Below, one piece after another: positions 1 through 7,436 of a stretch of 12,722 bases of DNA. The notes under the pieces are model-generated. The model saw nothing but the letters and a program-made list of their open reading frames with translations, was not told the DNA's origin and did no database searches. Source of the stretch: Bacteroidales bacterium UBA4459 (GTDB lineage: Bacteria; Bacteroidota; Bacteroidia; Bacteroidales; F082); the NCBI GenBank assembly GCA_002389465.1, contig DGOT01000186.1:1-12722 (forward strand), given 5' to 3'. The position numbers were made by a program, and so were the translations under genes. How positions within the stretch are numbered: position 1 is the first letter of the stretch; the number at the start of each line of letters is the position of its first letter.

Positions 1-1
1 G

Positions 2-1624
2 CTGACCGGCGAATTGATGGCAGACTTGGCTATTAAAGGCAGTCTGACATCGGTAGAACAGGGTGACTATAAGAATGTACTGGCCATGGGATCACTCGTC
101 TGCAAGAATTTACTGTATAATTATGGAGACGGTGATTACCCGGTGGAACTGCATCATGCACAATTCAATTTTTCTCCATCCCAAATTGATATAATAGCTT
201 TCGACAGTCGGATAAACGGTAACAAAATACTAGCTGAAGGCGACATGGAAAATTATCTGAGCTATTTTCTCAAAGATGATCTCTTCAGAGGCCATCTGAG
301 TATAAGATCTGACAAGCTGGATATGAACAAATTGTTGGAGCCCTGGTCAGCAAAAGAAGTAGCGAAAAATCCGGTAGAAGATGGTGATGAGGAGATTACG
401 TATATCTCACAAAATGTTGATGTGCTGGTTTCCCTTACTGCCGACACGGTTCTTTATCATAAGATGTTGTTTTCTGGTTTCAATTCAAATATACACGTAC
501 ATGAAGGACGGGTTGATTTCGAAGATTTCAACTCCTCATTTCTGGGTGGGTTTCTCAATATGCAGGGCTTTTATGAGGCTATTCCCGAAGCAACACCTCA
601 TATTGACCTTAATCTCAGCCTGAAAGACATGAACATCGGTAGTGCTTATCAGAATGTGACAATGTTCAGGCAGTTTGCACCAATAGCTGAAAAGGCGGAC
701 GGCCTGTTCAACAGCACTTTGAGTCTGAGTGCCGATCTCGACCGACAAATGAATCCCGTTTGGACATCGATATTAGGCGATGGAAATTTTACTTCGGACA
801 ATATCCACTTGAATGCACAGGATATTTTTAACAAGATTGCCAGTGTGCTCAAAGTAAATATATTCAATAATCTTGCTACCGGTCCTATCGACTTGTCGTT
901 TAACATACTTGATGGGAAGTTGTACAGCAGCCCGTTTACGATGAAAATTGATCAGGTGCAAATGGAAATAGGTGGCTGGACCGGATTCGACCAGCAGGTT
1001 GATTACACTATGGGTTTTGATATTCCTGTTGATATGCTGGGAGATAACGTGGCTAATGTAGTTAACCATTACGCTTCTGAGGCTGCTAAATTCGGTATTG
1101 ATCTGGGTGATGTAACCTCCTTGAAACCAGTCGTTGAGGTGACAGGAGATTTCCAGGATCCTGAAGTGCGTTTGGTTTCTGTAAGCAAATCAACCGGAGA
1201 AGGCATAAAAGATATTGTAGAAGACAAAGTGGAAGAGGTAATTGATGAGTATGCTGAAAAAGCTAATGAGGAAGCCAAAAAAATACTGGCTGAAGCGCAG
1301 CGACAGGCCGATTCAATCATGAGTGCGGCACAGGCACAGGCTGAGCAGGTGATGCAGATGGCCAGACAATCAGTAAAAGATGCAAAAGCCGAAGCGCAGA
1401 AGCAGGCAGATCAGCTGGTTAAGGAAGCCGCTAAAGAGGGGCCCATAGCTGAACTTGCCGCCAGAACAGCAGCTAAGGAACTTATGAATAATGCCGATAC
1501 GCAGGCAGAGAAAGTTATGCAGAAAACGCAGCAGCAAGCTGACCAGATTGTAGAAACTGCCCGTAAGCAGTCAGACAGAATTGTGCAACAGGCCAATGAA
1601 AAAGCAGACAGGATCAGGAGATAG
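2..1624 (+). CDS. AsmA-family envelope protein, C-terminal part (5' end cut by window)
   Basis: The frame is open from base 2 to the TAG at 1622-1624, so the TTG at 14 and the ATG at 17 are internal codons and the true start lies upstream. About the first 390 visible residues have the AsmA C-terminal pattern: alternating beta-strand segments, a 'fSPsqIDI' stretch (about nt 170-190), an 'ENYLSYFLKDD' segment and the late 'dG.lyssPF..kI...qmeigGwtgfdqqvdY.mgfdIP' block (about nt 910-1030), then a 'vtGdFqDPeVrl' end of the fold (about nt 1138-1173). AsmA proteins are anchored in the inner membrane and span the periplasm; the family is linked to lipid transport between membranes and to outer-membrane assembly. 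From about nt 1256 to the stop the protein is an Ala/Gln/Lys/Glu-rich helix of 11-residue repeats with one Gly-Pro break near nt 1439-1444. The gene is convergent with the PhoD-like gene, 6 bp away, with no visible terminator between them. The family call is firm; the exact substrate is unknown. Confidence 0.85.
   Translation: MTGELMADLAIKGSLTSVEQGDYKNVLAMGSLVCKNLLYNYGDGDYPVELHHAQFNFSPSQIDIIAFDSRINGNKILAEGDMENYLSYFLKDDLFRGHLSIRSDKLDMNKLLEPWSAKEVAKNPVEDGDEEITYISQNVDVLVSLTADTVLYHKMLFSGFNSNIHVHEGRVDFEDFNSSFLGGFLNMQGFYEAIPEATPHIDLNLSLKDMNIGSAYQNVTMFRQFAPIAEKADGLFNSTLSLSADLDRQMNPVWTSILGDGNFTSDNIHLNAQDIFNKIASVLKVNIFNNLATGPIDLSFNILDGKLYSSPFTMKIDQVQMEIGGWTGFDQQVDYTMGFDIPVDMLGDNVANVVNHYASEAAKFGIDLGDVTSLKPVVEVTGDFQDPEVRLVSVSKSTGEGIKDIVEDKVEEVIDEYAEKANEEAKKILAEAQRQADSIMSAAQAQAEQVMQMARQSVKDAKAEAQKQADQLVKEAAKEGPIAELAARTAAKELMNNADTQAEKVMQKTQQQADQIVETARKQSDRIVQQANEKADRIRR
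1256..1621 (+). repeat. Eleven consecutive 11-residue (hendecad) coiled-coil repeats in the AsmA-like protein
   Basis: The last 122 codons can be written as eleven 11-residue units plus a final Arg. Typical units are AEAQRQADSIM, AEAQKQADQLV, NNADTQAEKVM and QKTQQQADQIV. Ala or Ser often sits near positions 3 and 7, and Ile/Leu/Met/Val at positions 10-11. Units 4 (QMARQSVKDAK) and 6 (KEAAKEGPIAE) break the pattern, and unit 6 carries the only Gly-Pro. Hendecads usually form nearly straight or slightly right-handed coiled coils. The DNA repeats are diverged, so this is a protein-level repeat and not a recent tandem duplication. Confidence 0.8.
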
Positions 1625-1630
1625 CGACTG

Positions 1631-2965
1631 CTAGTATCTGAAAGTTTTCTCGCTCTTTAACTCATGCGCGTATAATTCTTTCCCTGAATAGTCGTAATAA
1701 GTAACTGTTAGTTTTCTCTCTTTTCTGGGCCCGTATATGGAGATTTGGACAAAATTCCGCTCCATGATGACCGATTCACGGATTCTCAGGGTGTTGTTTT
1801 GGTGTAAAGCATTGGTATTCGCACCACTGTTTAAGGGTGATGAACTGATATCCCATATAGTGGGTTTGCCTTCTTCCTTTAACACGGATATTTCTGAAAA
1901 ATGAACGTCTCCGGTAAGGAAGATGATATTCGTCAGTTCATTTTTGTAAATGAAGTCGATAATTTTCTGCCGTTCCCCTTCAAATCCGTAATTTGAATAC
2001 GACTCGTACACTTCTGACGTGCTGAGAAACTGACCACCCATCACAACGAATTTAAAGGTAGCTGTACTTGATATCAGGTTGTCAAACAACCACTGTAATT
2101 GTTTTTCGCCTAACTCGGTTTTGTTTTCAGCTTCCAGATGGTTCGGACTCCGGTATGTTCTGTTATCCAAGAGGAAAAAATCAGCATCGCCATAATTAAA
2201 ATAGGCGATAGCTCCTTCGATATTACCCACACCGTACGATGGGTTGGCCCAAAACAATTCAAAGGCTTCAAGTGTTTTGTTCTTATTCCAGAAACTCCTG
2301 TCGCTGTCGTTGGTGCCGAAATCATGATCATCCAGAATGGCATAATGGTGCGTTGAAGCAAGAAATCGCTGCAACTGAGGAATAGACCTGTCGTGTGTAT
2401 ATCTGTGAACGATCCCCGTCCAGCTGTTCCAGTCCGGTTCCCTCAGGTACACATTGTCGCCGAGCCAGATCATAAAATCGGGCTTTTTATCAGCCATAGC
2501 GTCATAAATTTCATATTTGCCGCCATAAGGAGTACCTGGCCTGTCATATTTTGCTTCGTTGATGTAGGCGCCGCTACCCGATAGAAAAGTGAAGTCAGGT
2601 GGGTCAGTTCGCCATGCCCAGAGTTTTTGGGTAGAAAATGTTGTTGGGTATGGGAATTGTTGTCGTTCGCCGTTTATATAGATATCATATGCGTACCTGT
2701 TTCCAGGCTCTAAGGTGTCGGCGACCAGAACAGCAGTGTATGCTTTTTCCTTTTGCGTGTTCACGGTATTTGTATAAAATACCGAGTCGGGTTTACCAAT
2801 TACCCAGTATCTGGCTTTAACTTCCGCCTGGTGTGTTGTCTGGAGCCAGATCGGTACTTCTTTCATTTCGCTGTAACCTGGCATGGGCCCTGCGTTGAGT
2901 AGGTTTTCCTGGGCTAATATTATCCTCGGTAGAAACAGGATAATTAAAATGATTGTTTTTTTCAT
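1631..2965 (-). CDS. PhoD-like secreted phosphatase/phosphodiesterase (alkaline phosphatase D family)
   Basis: The product is 444 aa with a Sec signal peptide (residues 1 to about 19, ending IILAQ), so it is probably periplasmic or outer-membrane-exposed. A beta-sandwich N-domain (about 25-115) precedes a calcineurin-like metallophosphatase domain. Visible metal-site motifs are WLGDN (167-171), LDDHDFGTND (211-220, the PhoD hallmark) and TGDVHFSE (351-358). The 'YDRPGTPYGGKYEIYDAM' and 'YLREPDW' stretches match the Bacteroidota subgroup as I remember it. PhoD enzymes hydrolyse phosphomonoesters and phosphodiesters with a Ca/Fe centre. One oddity: the Ser-Cys expected at the first motif reads S-G-S-G-A (129-133), with Gly132 where the cysteine should be. 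The gene is third in a likely minus-strand operon, 20 bp after the S23-type gene. The start ATG at 2965 gives a good signal peptide. The exact substrate cannot be told from sequence. Confidence 0.9.
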   Translation of the reverse strand: MKKTIILIILFLPRIILAQENLLNAGPMPGYSEMKEVPIWLQTTHQAEVKARYWVIGKPDSVFYTNTVNTQKEKAYTAVLVADTLEPGNRYAYDIYINGERQQFPYPTTFSTQKLWAWRTDPPDFTFLSGSGAYINEAKYDRPGTPYGGKYEIYDAMADKKPDFMIWLGDNVYLREPDWNSWTGIVHRYTHDRSIPQLQRFLASTHHYAILDDHDFGTNDSDRSFWNKNKTLEAFELFWANPSYGVGNIEGAIAYFNYGDADFFLLDNRTYRSPNHLEAENKTELGEKQLQWLFDNLISSTATFKFVVMGGQFLSTSEVYESYSNYGFEGERQKIIDFIYKNELTNIIFLTGDVHFSEISVLKEEGKPTIWDISSSPLNSGANTNALHQNNTLRIRESVIMERNFVQISIYGPRKERKLTVTYYDYSGKELYAHELKSEKTFRY

Positions 2966-2985
2966 GATGAAATTAGATTTTGAAA

Positions 2986-3264
2986 TCAGAAATTAGAACT
3001 CCTTTGATTCATGATTTTCAGGGTACTGGTGAAAATGTCTGTCAACTCATTGGCCTCTTTTATGTGACTTTCCTGAATTTTATCCTTAATCCATTTTTTT
3101 GCTTCTTCACTGGCTCTTTTGGCCGCATGATAACTCGCTCCAACTGAGGTGCCACCTTTAAGTATTTGATAAGAAATAACCCTTGTTACATTATATTTAG
3201 GTAAAAGTTCAACAAGATCAATAGAGAACTTAAATGTTCTGCCTTTTAAATCATCTTTCTTCAT
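2986..3264 (-). CDS. Four-helix-bundle (S23 / IVS-type) protein, internally shortened
   Basis: The product is 92 aa, starting at the ATG at 3264; a longer reading from a TTG at 3273 adds only three residues and is less likely, since family members typically begin MKKDDLK. Family landmarks are LKGRTFKFSIDLVELLPK (6-23), GTSVGASYHAAKRA (38-51, the signature) and KEANELTDIF (69-78). S23 proteins are usually about 115-125 aa. The stretch normally between the signature and the last helix (around 'fi.KL.iveEEADE..yWLelL') is reduced here to SEEAKKWIKDKIQESHI, and the loop before KEANEL is missing, about 25 residues in all. The reading frame is intact. No rRNA gene is near, so this is a stand-alone member. 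It sits 14 bp after the phosphodiesterase stop and 20 bp before the PhoD-like start. Its function is unknown; relatives include the Avd accessory proteins of diversity-generating retroelements, but no reverse transcriptase or variable repeat is seen here. Confidence 0.85.
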   Translation of the reverse strand: MKKDDLKGRTFKFSIDLVELLPKYNVTRVISYQILKGGTSVGASYHAAKRASEEAKKWIKDKIQESHIKEANELTDIFTSTLKIMNQRSSNF

Positions 3265-3278
3265 GCAAAACAAAGTTT

Positions 3279-4496
3279 CTAATTTATAATCAGCATTTGT
3301 TGAACATTTTCCAATGCACCATCTGTTTGCGCAGGAGATAAGCCGAGAATTTCAGTCATTAAAACATATACATTCACGTTTTCGAAGGTCGGATGTACAT
3401 ATCCTTCCTTAAAGGCAGAACCTGCCGCATAAAAAATAGCGTGCATGTCTTTCAGATCGTTGTCGTAGCCATGGGTTCCGAGGCTATGCGGATCGTTCCA
3501 CGACCAGTAAACACTCCATCCTTCGTTAGCAACAATCGTAATGTCGTGTGTGCGTATGTTATTCCCGTAATGCAGTCTGTCAGGTAATTCCTCATGTTTC
3601 CATACGCTGTAGTTTTGTTGCCCGGACACAAGTGCATCGTAAACTTCGTTCAGCATGCCGTCTTTTACTTTAATGTTGTAATTGGGATTGCCTCCATCCC
3701 AGTAAGCAAGATCTGCTGTATCTATAATCTGATCAAGAATGATGCGCTTATCCAACGAGATGGGGTTCATGCCGTGGTCGGAGGTAATGATAAAATTGAT
3801 TTGATTATAAATGTCCAATTTTCTAAGCTTAGTAAAGAACAGGTTGAGGTAGTGGTCTAATTCTTCTACCTTGGCAACGGTTTCTGTACTTTCCGGCCCA
3901 AAGATATGCCCGCTTAGATCAGGCTCATGGTAGTACGCCATAATGAGATGGGGGCGATTTTGCTCAGGTAACGACAACCACTTAAATATAGAATTAATTC
4001 TCGAATCGAATGGCATGCTTTCGTCATAATAACTCCAGAATGAGGGCCTTGTTCCTTTAATTTCTGCTGTTGCGCCAACCCAAAAAAGGGTAGCGGCTTT
4101 CAGGTTTTGTTTTTCGGCGGTTACCCAAATAGGTTCTCCGCCATAAAATGAGCCGTTGGCAATTGACTCCCGGTCTCTTATCGAATAACTTTTTTCCAGG
4201 TCGGGTGCATAAAAACTATTGAGGACAATGCCGTGATGATCAGGATACAGCCCGGTAGCCAGCGTGTAGTGGTTGGGAAAAGTTTTAGTGGGGAACGAAG
4301 GTTTTAGCGATTCGGCTATTACACCTGCTTTTTTTAACGAGTCGAGGGTAGGTGTGGTTGCTGTTTTTGGGTAGTCCCACCGGAATCCGTCAAGCGACCA
4401 TATGACCAGGTAAGGCTGACTATTTTTTTCCTTCTTTTTTTTGCAGCTGGGAAAAATAATGATCAAAACGAAAATTGCAATTATAAGTTTTTTCAT
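3279..4496 (-). CDS. Nucleotide pyrophosphatase/phosphodiesterase (NPP/ENPP-type) lipoprotein
   Basis: The product is 405 aa. A lipoprotein signal peptide has its lipobox at IFPSC, with lipidated Cys18. The next residues are KKKKEK, without the acid-rich surface-export signal that directly follows the Cys in exported Bacteroidota lipoproteins, so a periplasm-facing location is likelier. The alkaline-phosphatase-superfamily NPP fold is complete: metal Asp36 in SLDGF, nucleophile Thr72 in PTKTFPNHY (69-77), Asn93, Asp193 and His197 in EPDLSGH, Asp240-His241 in SDHGM, and His342 in GTHGY. This is the full two-zinc set and matches the ENPP family in length. The enzymes cleave phosphodiester or pyrophosphate bonds (nucleotides, dinucleotides, lysophospholipid headgroups), often giving nucleoside 5'-monophosphates. 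It is the first gene after the receptor's terminator and probably leads a three-gene operon with the S23-type and PhoD-like genes. I see no convincing promoter in the 70 bp upstream. Confidence 0.92.
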   Translation of the reverse strand: MKKLIIAIFVLIIIFPSCKKKKEKNSQPYLVIWSLDGFRWDYPKTATTPTLDSLKKAGVIAESLKPSFPTKTFPNHYTLATGLYPDHHGIVLNSFYAPDLEKSYSIRDRESIANGSFYGGEPIWVTAEKQNLKAATLFWVGATAEIKGTRPSFWSYYDESMPFDSRINSIFKWLSLPEQNRPHLIMAYYHEPDLSGHIFGPESTETVAKVEELDHYLNLFFTKLRKLDIYNQINFIITSDHGMNPISLDKRIILDQIIDTADLAYWDGGNPNYNIKVKDGMLNEVYDALVSGQQNYSVWKHEELPDRLHYGNNIRTHDITIVANEGWSVYWSWNDPHSLGTHGYDNDLKDMHAIFYAAGSAFKEGYVHPTFENVNVYVLMTEILGLSPAQTDGALENVQQMLIIN

Positions 4497-4511
4497 GCCA
4501 TCAAGTTAGAA

Positions 4512-4541
4512 ATAAAAAAGCCTCCTGAGAAAGGAGGCTTT
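4512..4541 (-). terminator. Intrinsic terminator of the TonB-dependent receptor gene
   Basis: On the minus strand, AAAGCCTCCT, a 5-nt loop (TTCTC) and AGGAGGCTTT form a 10-bp perfect stem running into a T tract (CTTTTTTATT). It lies about 25 bp after the receptor's TAA (4567-4569) and ends 15 bp before the phosphodiesterase ATG. Some read-through into the downstream operon is possible. Confidence 0.85.
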
Positions 4542-4566
4542 AAAATTAATACAAATTTTATTCTGA

Positions 4567-7212
4567 TTAGAAGTTAACTTTCAAAGAAAAGTTATAATTA
4601 CGTCCCCAAATCCAGAATCCTTTTTTGAAAGTGTGTTCATAAACGCCTTCGCTAACTTCAACACTCTTGTCTTCGGCTTCTGCCAATGCCGTGTTGTTGA
4701 AAACATTATAGGCGTTGATCTGTAACTGAGAATCGAGTCCACCTAAACGGAATCTCCATGCGGCCCTTCCATTAACAATGCCATAGCTGGGTAGTTTCCA
4801 TGACTGAACTCTGTCGTTCGGGTCGTCTCTGTCTTCCAGTGTGTATTGAGCGTAAAGGTTAGCATAGTACAGATATTGTACGCCTAAATCAATACGTTTG
4901 GCGATTCTGAAGTTGGCATTCAGCCCAAGTTGTGTTTGAGGCTGATCAGGAACTTTCAGATCTTTCAGATAAAGTGTTCCTTCACCAATCTTCTCATGTG
5001 TCTGGTCGTCATACAGGTCGGCAACAGGGTCGTTGGCATACTTCCAGTCACCAACTGACAATAATCCGCCAATATTAACCCAACGATTGATGGTGTATTG
5101 TGCATCCAATTCGATCCCCATATGGGTTTCTTTGAGATCAGAAATGAAAGCATTAACGTACTGACCTGACTCTGCTCGGAAACCTGCCAATTGTGAGATG
5201 TTATCCCAGATAGTATAGTAACCATTCAAATTTAATCTGAATTTTTTCGCGATGAAACCATAGCCTAACTCAAAGGCATAGATCATTTCATTTTGCAGAT
5301 CAGGGTTAACATCGTTCTGATAATTCAGGAAATGGAATCTGAAGAATGGTACACGCGAATAAGCACCGGCATTAAAGAAGATGTTATTCTTTTCATTGAT
5401 ATTATAGTTAGCGCCACCTTTAAAATTCCACCCAGAATTTGAAAGGGTTTCACTTTCAGTTGGATTTTCCTGAGCGTAGTCTTCAGTTACAACACCTTGC
5501 TGGTAGCTGTAATAGTCTATTCTTTTTGTCCACGTATTCGAAACTGTACCACCGAGGAAAGCCGCAAATTTACCGCTGGTATATTCCATTTGGGCAAACA
5601 ATCCCGAATAGGTTACAATACCATCATTCCAGTAAGCAATTTTATCACCAACTGTTGTTTGTCCAAACTTGCGATCTGTCCAGTAATCTCCACCAACCAG
5701 GTCACGTACTTCACGGTAATGTTCACCAACATATCTACGTGTATCTATACCGGCAGTCAATTTCCATTTCTTTGTGAAATTGTACTTCAAACTTGAAATA
5801 ATACCCGACCAGAAGTGGTTATTAACCGAATTACGTATAATATGCTTTGATTCTCCTGCCGGATAGACAGTGGTATCTCCATCAGAAATATTGTACATAT
5901 TCTGGGAGTTTAAATCTGCCAACAAATCCCAGTCATATTGTCCACTTGCGTTTTGAGGTGGTTCATATTTCATATAATAACCATCCCCATCAGTTGTTGT
6001 CATATATTTGCCAATTCCCAAAGGACCTGATCCGCCACCGGTACCGAATGATACATAAGCTGAAGTAGCAAGGAATGCTTTTTCATTGATGGTATAATAC
6101 CAGTTCATGGCGATTTGCGGTTTGTGGTAGTAATTCACCCTTTCATTCAGGAGTTCTCCACCTCTCCATCCCCAGTTTCTGGCGTATTTAGGACCATATG
6201 TCTCATACATTGTGGAGTCGAGCATGTAATATCCGTCTCGCTGACCATGCTGCTGTGGAGCTCCAATAACTGTTAAAACCAACTGGTTCTTTTTGCCAAT
6301 GTCCTGGCTTACAGAAAGAAAATAGGACCATGCATCAACCCATGTAGCATCAATGTAGCCTTTTCCAAAAGTACGTGAACCGACAAATGATACAGCAGTT
6401 CCTGTTTTTAATTTTCCGGTGGATAACGACAGCATGGTTTTAAAACGACCATAATCTGTTGCAGAAACCATTAATGAACCACCTTTGTTGGCATCCGTTG
6501 TTTTGGTTACAATGTTAATCGTACCTCCTACTGAGTTGATGGCTAACTTAGATGCACCAAGACCACGCTGAATCTGAATCGTGCGTGTGGCATCACCTAG
6601 TCCGGCCCAGTTAGACCAATACACCCAACCGTTTTCCATGTCGTTAACCGGAATACCGTTGATCATAACAGCCACATTCCGCTGGTCGAATCCCCGGACA
6701 TTGATACGTGAATCACCAAAGCCACCACCTGTTTTAGTAGCATAAACACTAGGTGTGTAATTCATGACTTCAGGGAACTCCTGACTTCCCAGGTTTTCCT
6801 CAATTGTTTGTGAAGAGATGGTGCTGACGGCAACCGGTGTTTCCCGGTCAACTGCTACGTTTGCCAACACATTTACTTCATCTAATCCAATTGCACTCGA
6901 CTGCATGAGAATGGTTCCCAGATTATAGGTAGATCCATCCTTAACAGTTACTTCCTGAGATTGCTCGTCGTATCCAATATAAGAGAATACAACCATGTGT
7001 TCACCTTCAGGTGCAATGAGAAGGAAACTTCCGTCCAGGTTGGTTGTAACACCAATGGTTGTTCCTTTGATAAGAACGGTAGCTCCAATCAATGTTTCGT
7101 TGGTGTTGTTGTCCTGAACAACTCCTCTGATCAGTCCTTGTGCAAGTACAGTTGTGCTGAATAACACTAAGACAACCAGCAATGAGAGTAATTTAATTCG
7201 TTGCATAAGCAT
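4567..7212 (-). CDS. TonB-dependent outer-membrane receptor with carboxypeptidase-regulatory-like N-domain
   Basis: The product is 881 aa. Signal peptide: MQRIKLLSLLVVLVLF...VLA|Q (cleavage near residue 25). Residues 27-103 are the CarboxypepD_reg-like beta-sandwich (GvVqD..tnEtLiGAtVlIKGTtiGvtTnlDGsF). Residues 108-117 (IGLDEVNVLA) are in the usual place of the TonB box. The plug follows (about 122-237), with INVRGF, MINGIPVND and GGTINIVTKT. The rest is a 22-strand-type barrel ending in the outer-membrane signal FSLKVNF with terminal Phe. It imports a large or scarce substrate using TonB energy. It is not a clear SusC: no SusD lipoprotein follows and the protein is shorter than most SusC proteins. 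Downstream lie two phosphoesterases, which hints at a phosphorylated ligand (inference). The start may be the ATG at 7212 or at 7206; they differ by two residues. Confidence 0.93.
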   Translation of the reverse strand: MLMQRIKLLSLLVVLVLFSTTVLAQGLIRGVVQDNNTNETLIGATVLIKGTTIGVTTNLDGSFLLIAPEGEHMVVFSYIGYDEQSQEVTVKDGSTYNLGTILMQSSAIGLDEVNVLANVAVDRETPVAVSTISSQTIEENLGSQEFPEVMNYTPSVYATKTGGGFGDSRINVRGFDQRNVAVMINGIPVNDMENGWVYWSNWAGLGDATRTIQIQRGLGASKLAINSVGGTINIVTKTTDANKGGSLMVSATDYGRFKTMLSLSTGKLKTGTAVSFVGSRTFGKGYIDATWVDAWSYFLSVSQDIGKKNQLVLTVIGAPQQHGQRDGYYMLDSTMYETYGPKYARNWGWRGGELLNERVNYYHKPQIAMNWYYTINEKAFLATSAYVSFGTGGGSGPLGIGKYMTTTDGDGYYMKYEPPQNASGQYDWDLLADLNSQNMYNISDGDTTVYPAGESKHIIRNSVNNHFWSGIISSLKYNFTKKWKLTAGIDTRRYVGEHYREVRDLVGGDYWTDRKFGQTTVGDKIAYWNDGIVTYSGLFAQMEYTSGKFAAFLGGTVSNTWTKRIDYYSYQQGVVTEDYAQENPTESETLSNSGWNFKGGANYNINEKNNIFFNAGAYSRVPFFRFHFLNYQNDVNPDLQNEMIYAFELGYGFIAKKFRLNLNGYYTIWDNISQLAGFRAESGQYVNAFISDLKETHMGIELDAQYTINRWVNIGGLLSVGDWKYANDPVADLYDDQTHEKIGEGTLYLKDLKVPDQPQTQLGLNANFRIAKRIDLGVQYLYYANLYAQYTLEDRDDPNDRVQSWKLPSYGIVNGRAAWRFRLGGLDSQLQINAYNVFNNTALAEAEDKSVEVSEGVYEHTFKKGFWIWGRNYNFSLKVNF

Positions 7213-7436
7213 TAATTTTTGGTTTATAAATTTCGATGATTAAAATTGAAGGTAAATGTAAAAAATATGGTTTTTAATTGTGTTAATTAAACATTACCTT
7301 TTGTTAACAATATGGTTATTCAAAAGGGGCGTGTTGCATAAATGGGGCATATTCAGATAATTATATGTTAATAAATGTTAATAAGTTTTGAAGCGGGAAT
7401 TGAGAGTAATTTAGACTTCTCTTAGCACAATAAAGT
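7213..7436 (-). promoter_or_regulatory. AT-rich upstream region of the TonB-dependent receptor
   Basis: This 224-bp non-coding gap is strongly AT-rich. It holds four copies of TGTTAA on the plus strand (starting at 7281, 7302, 7366 and 7376). Two lie in an exact 10-bp tandem repeat ATGTTAATAA (7365-7384), one is inside the perfect palindrome TTGTTAACAA (7301-7310), and one overlaps TTAATTAA (7283-7290). Two GGGGC blocks stand out at about 7326 and 7345. A TACATTTA on the minus strand (7260-7253) is one base off the Bacteroidota -7 element TAnnTTTG, but no TTG is seen at -33. No convincing terminator for the NlpC/P60 gene was found. Confidence 0.35.

Noticed and set aside
1256..1621. Recent DNA tandem repeat in the AsmA-like gene
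   Set aside because: The 11-residue period exists at protein level, but the 33-bp DNA units are too diverged for a recent expansion.
2986..3264. Avd of a diversity-generating retroelement, or an rRNA intervening sequence
   Set aside because: No reverse transcriptase, template/variable repeat or rRNA sequence is present in the window.
5439..5796. Two overlapping plus-strand open frames of about 100 codons inside the TonB receptor gene
   Set aside because: They are antisense to a clear, full-length coding region and their translations show no domain pattern.
4567..7212. SusC of a polysaccharide utilisation locus
   Set aside because: There is no SusD-like lipoprotein, glycoside hydrolase or sugar-sensing regulator nearby, and the downstream genes are phosphoesterases.
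7385..7436. Terminator for the NlpC/P60 gene (GAGAG ... CTCTT pairing)
   Set aside because: The stem is only 4-5 bp with an 11-nt or larger loop and no clear T run.
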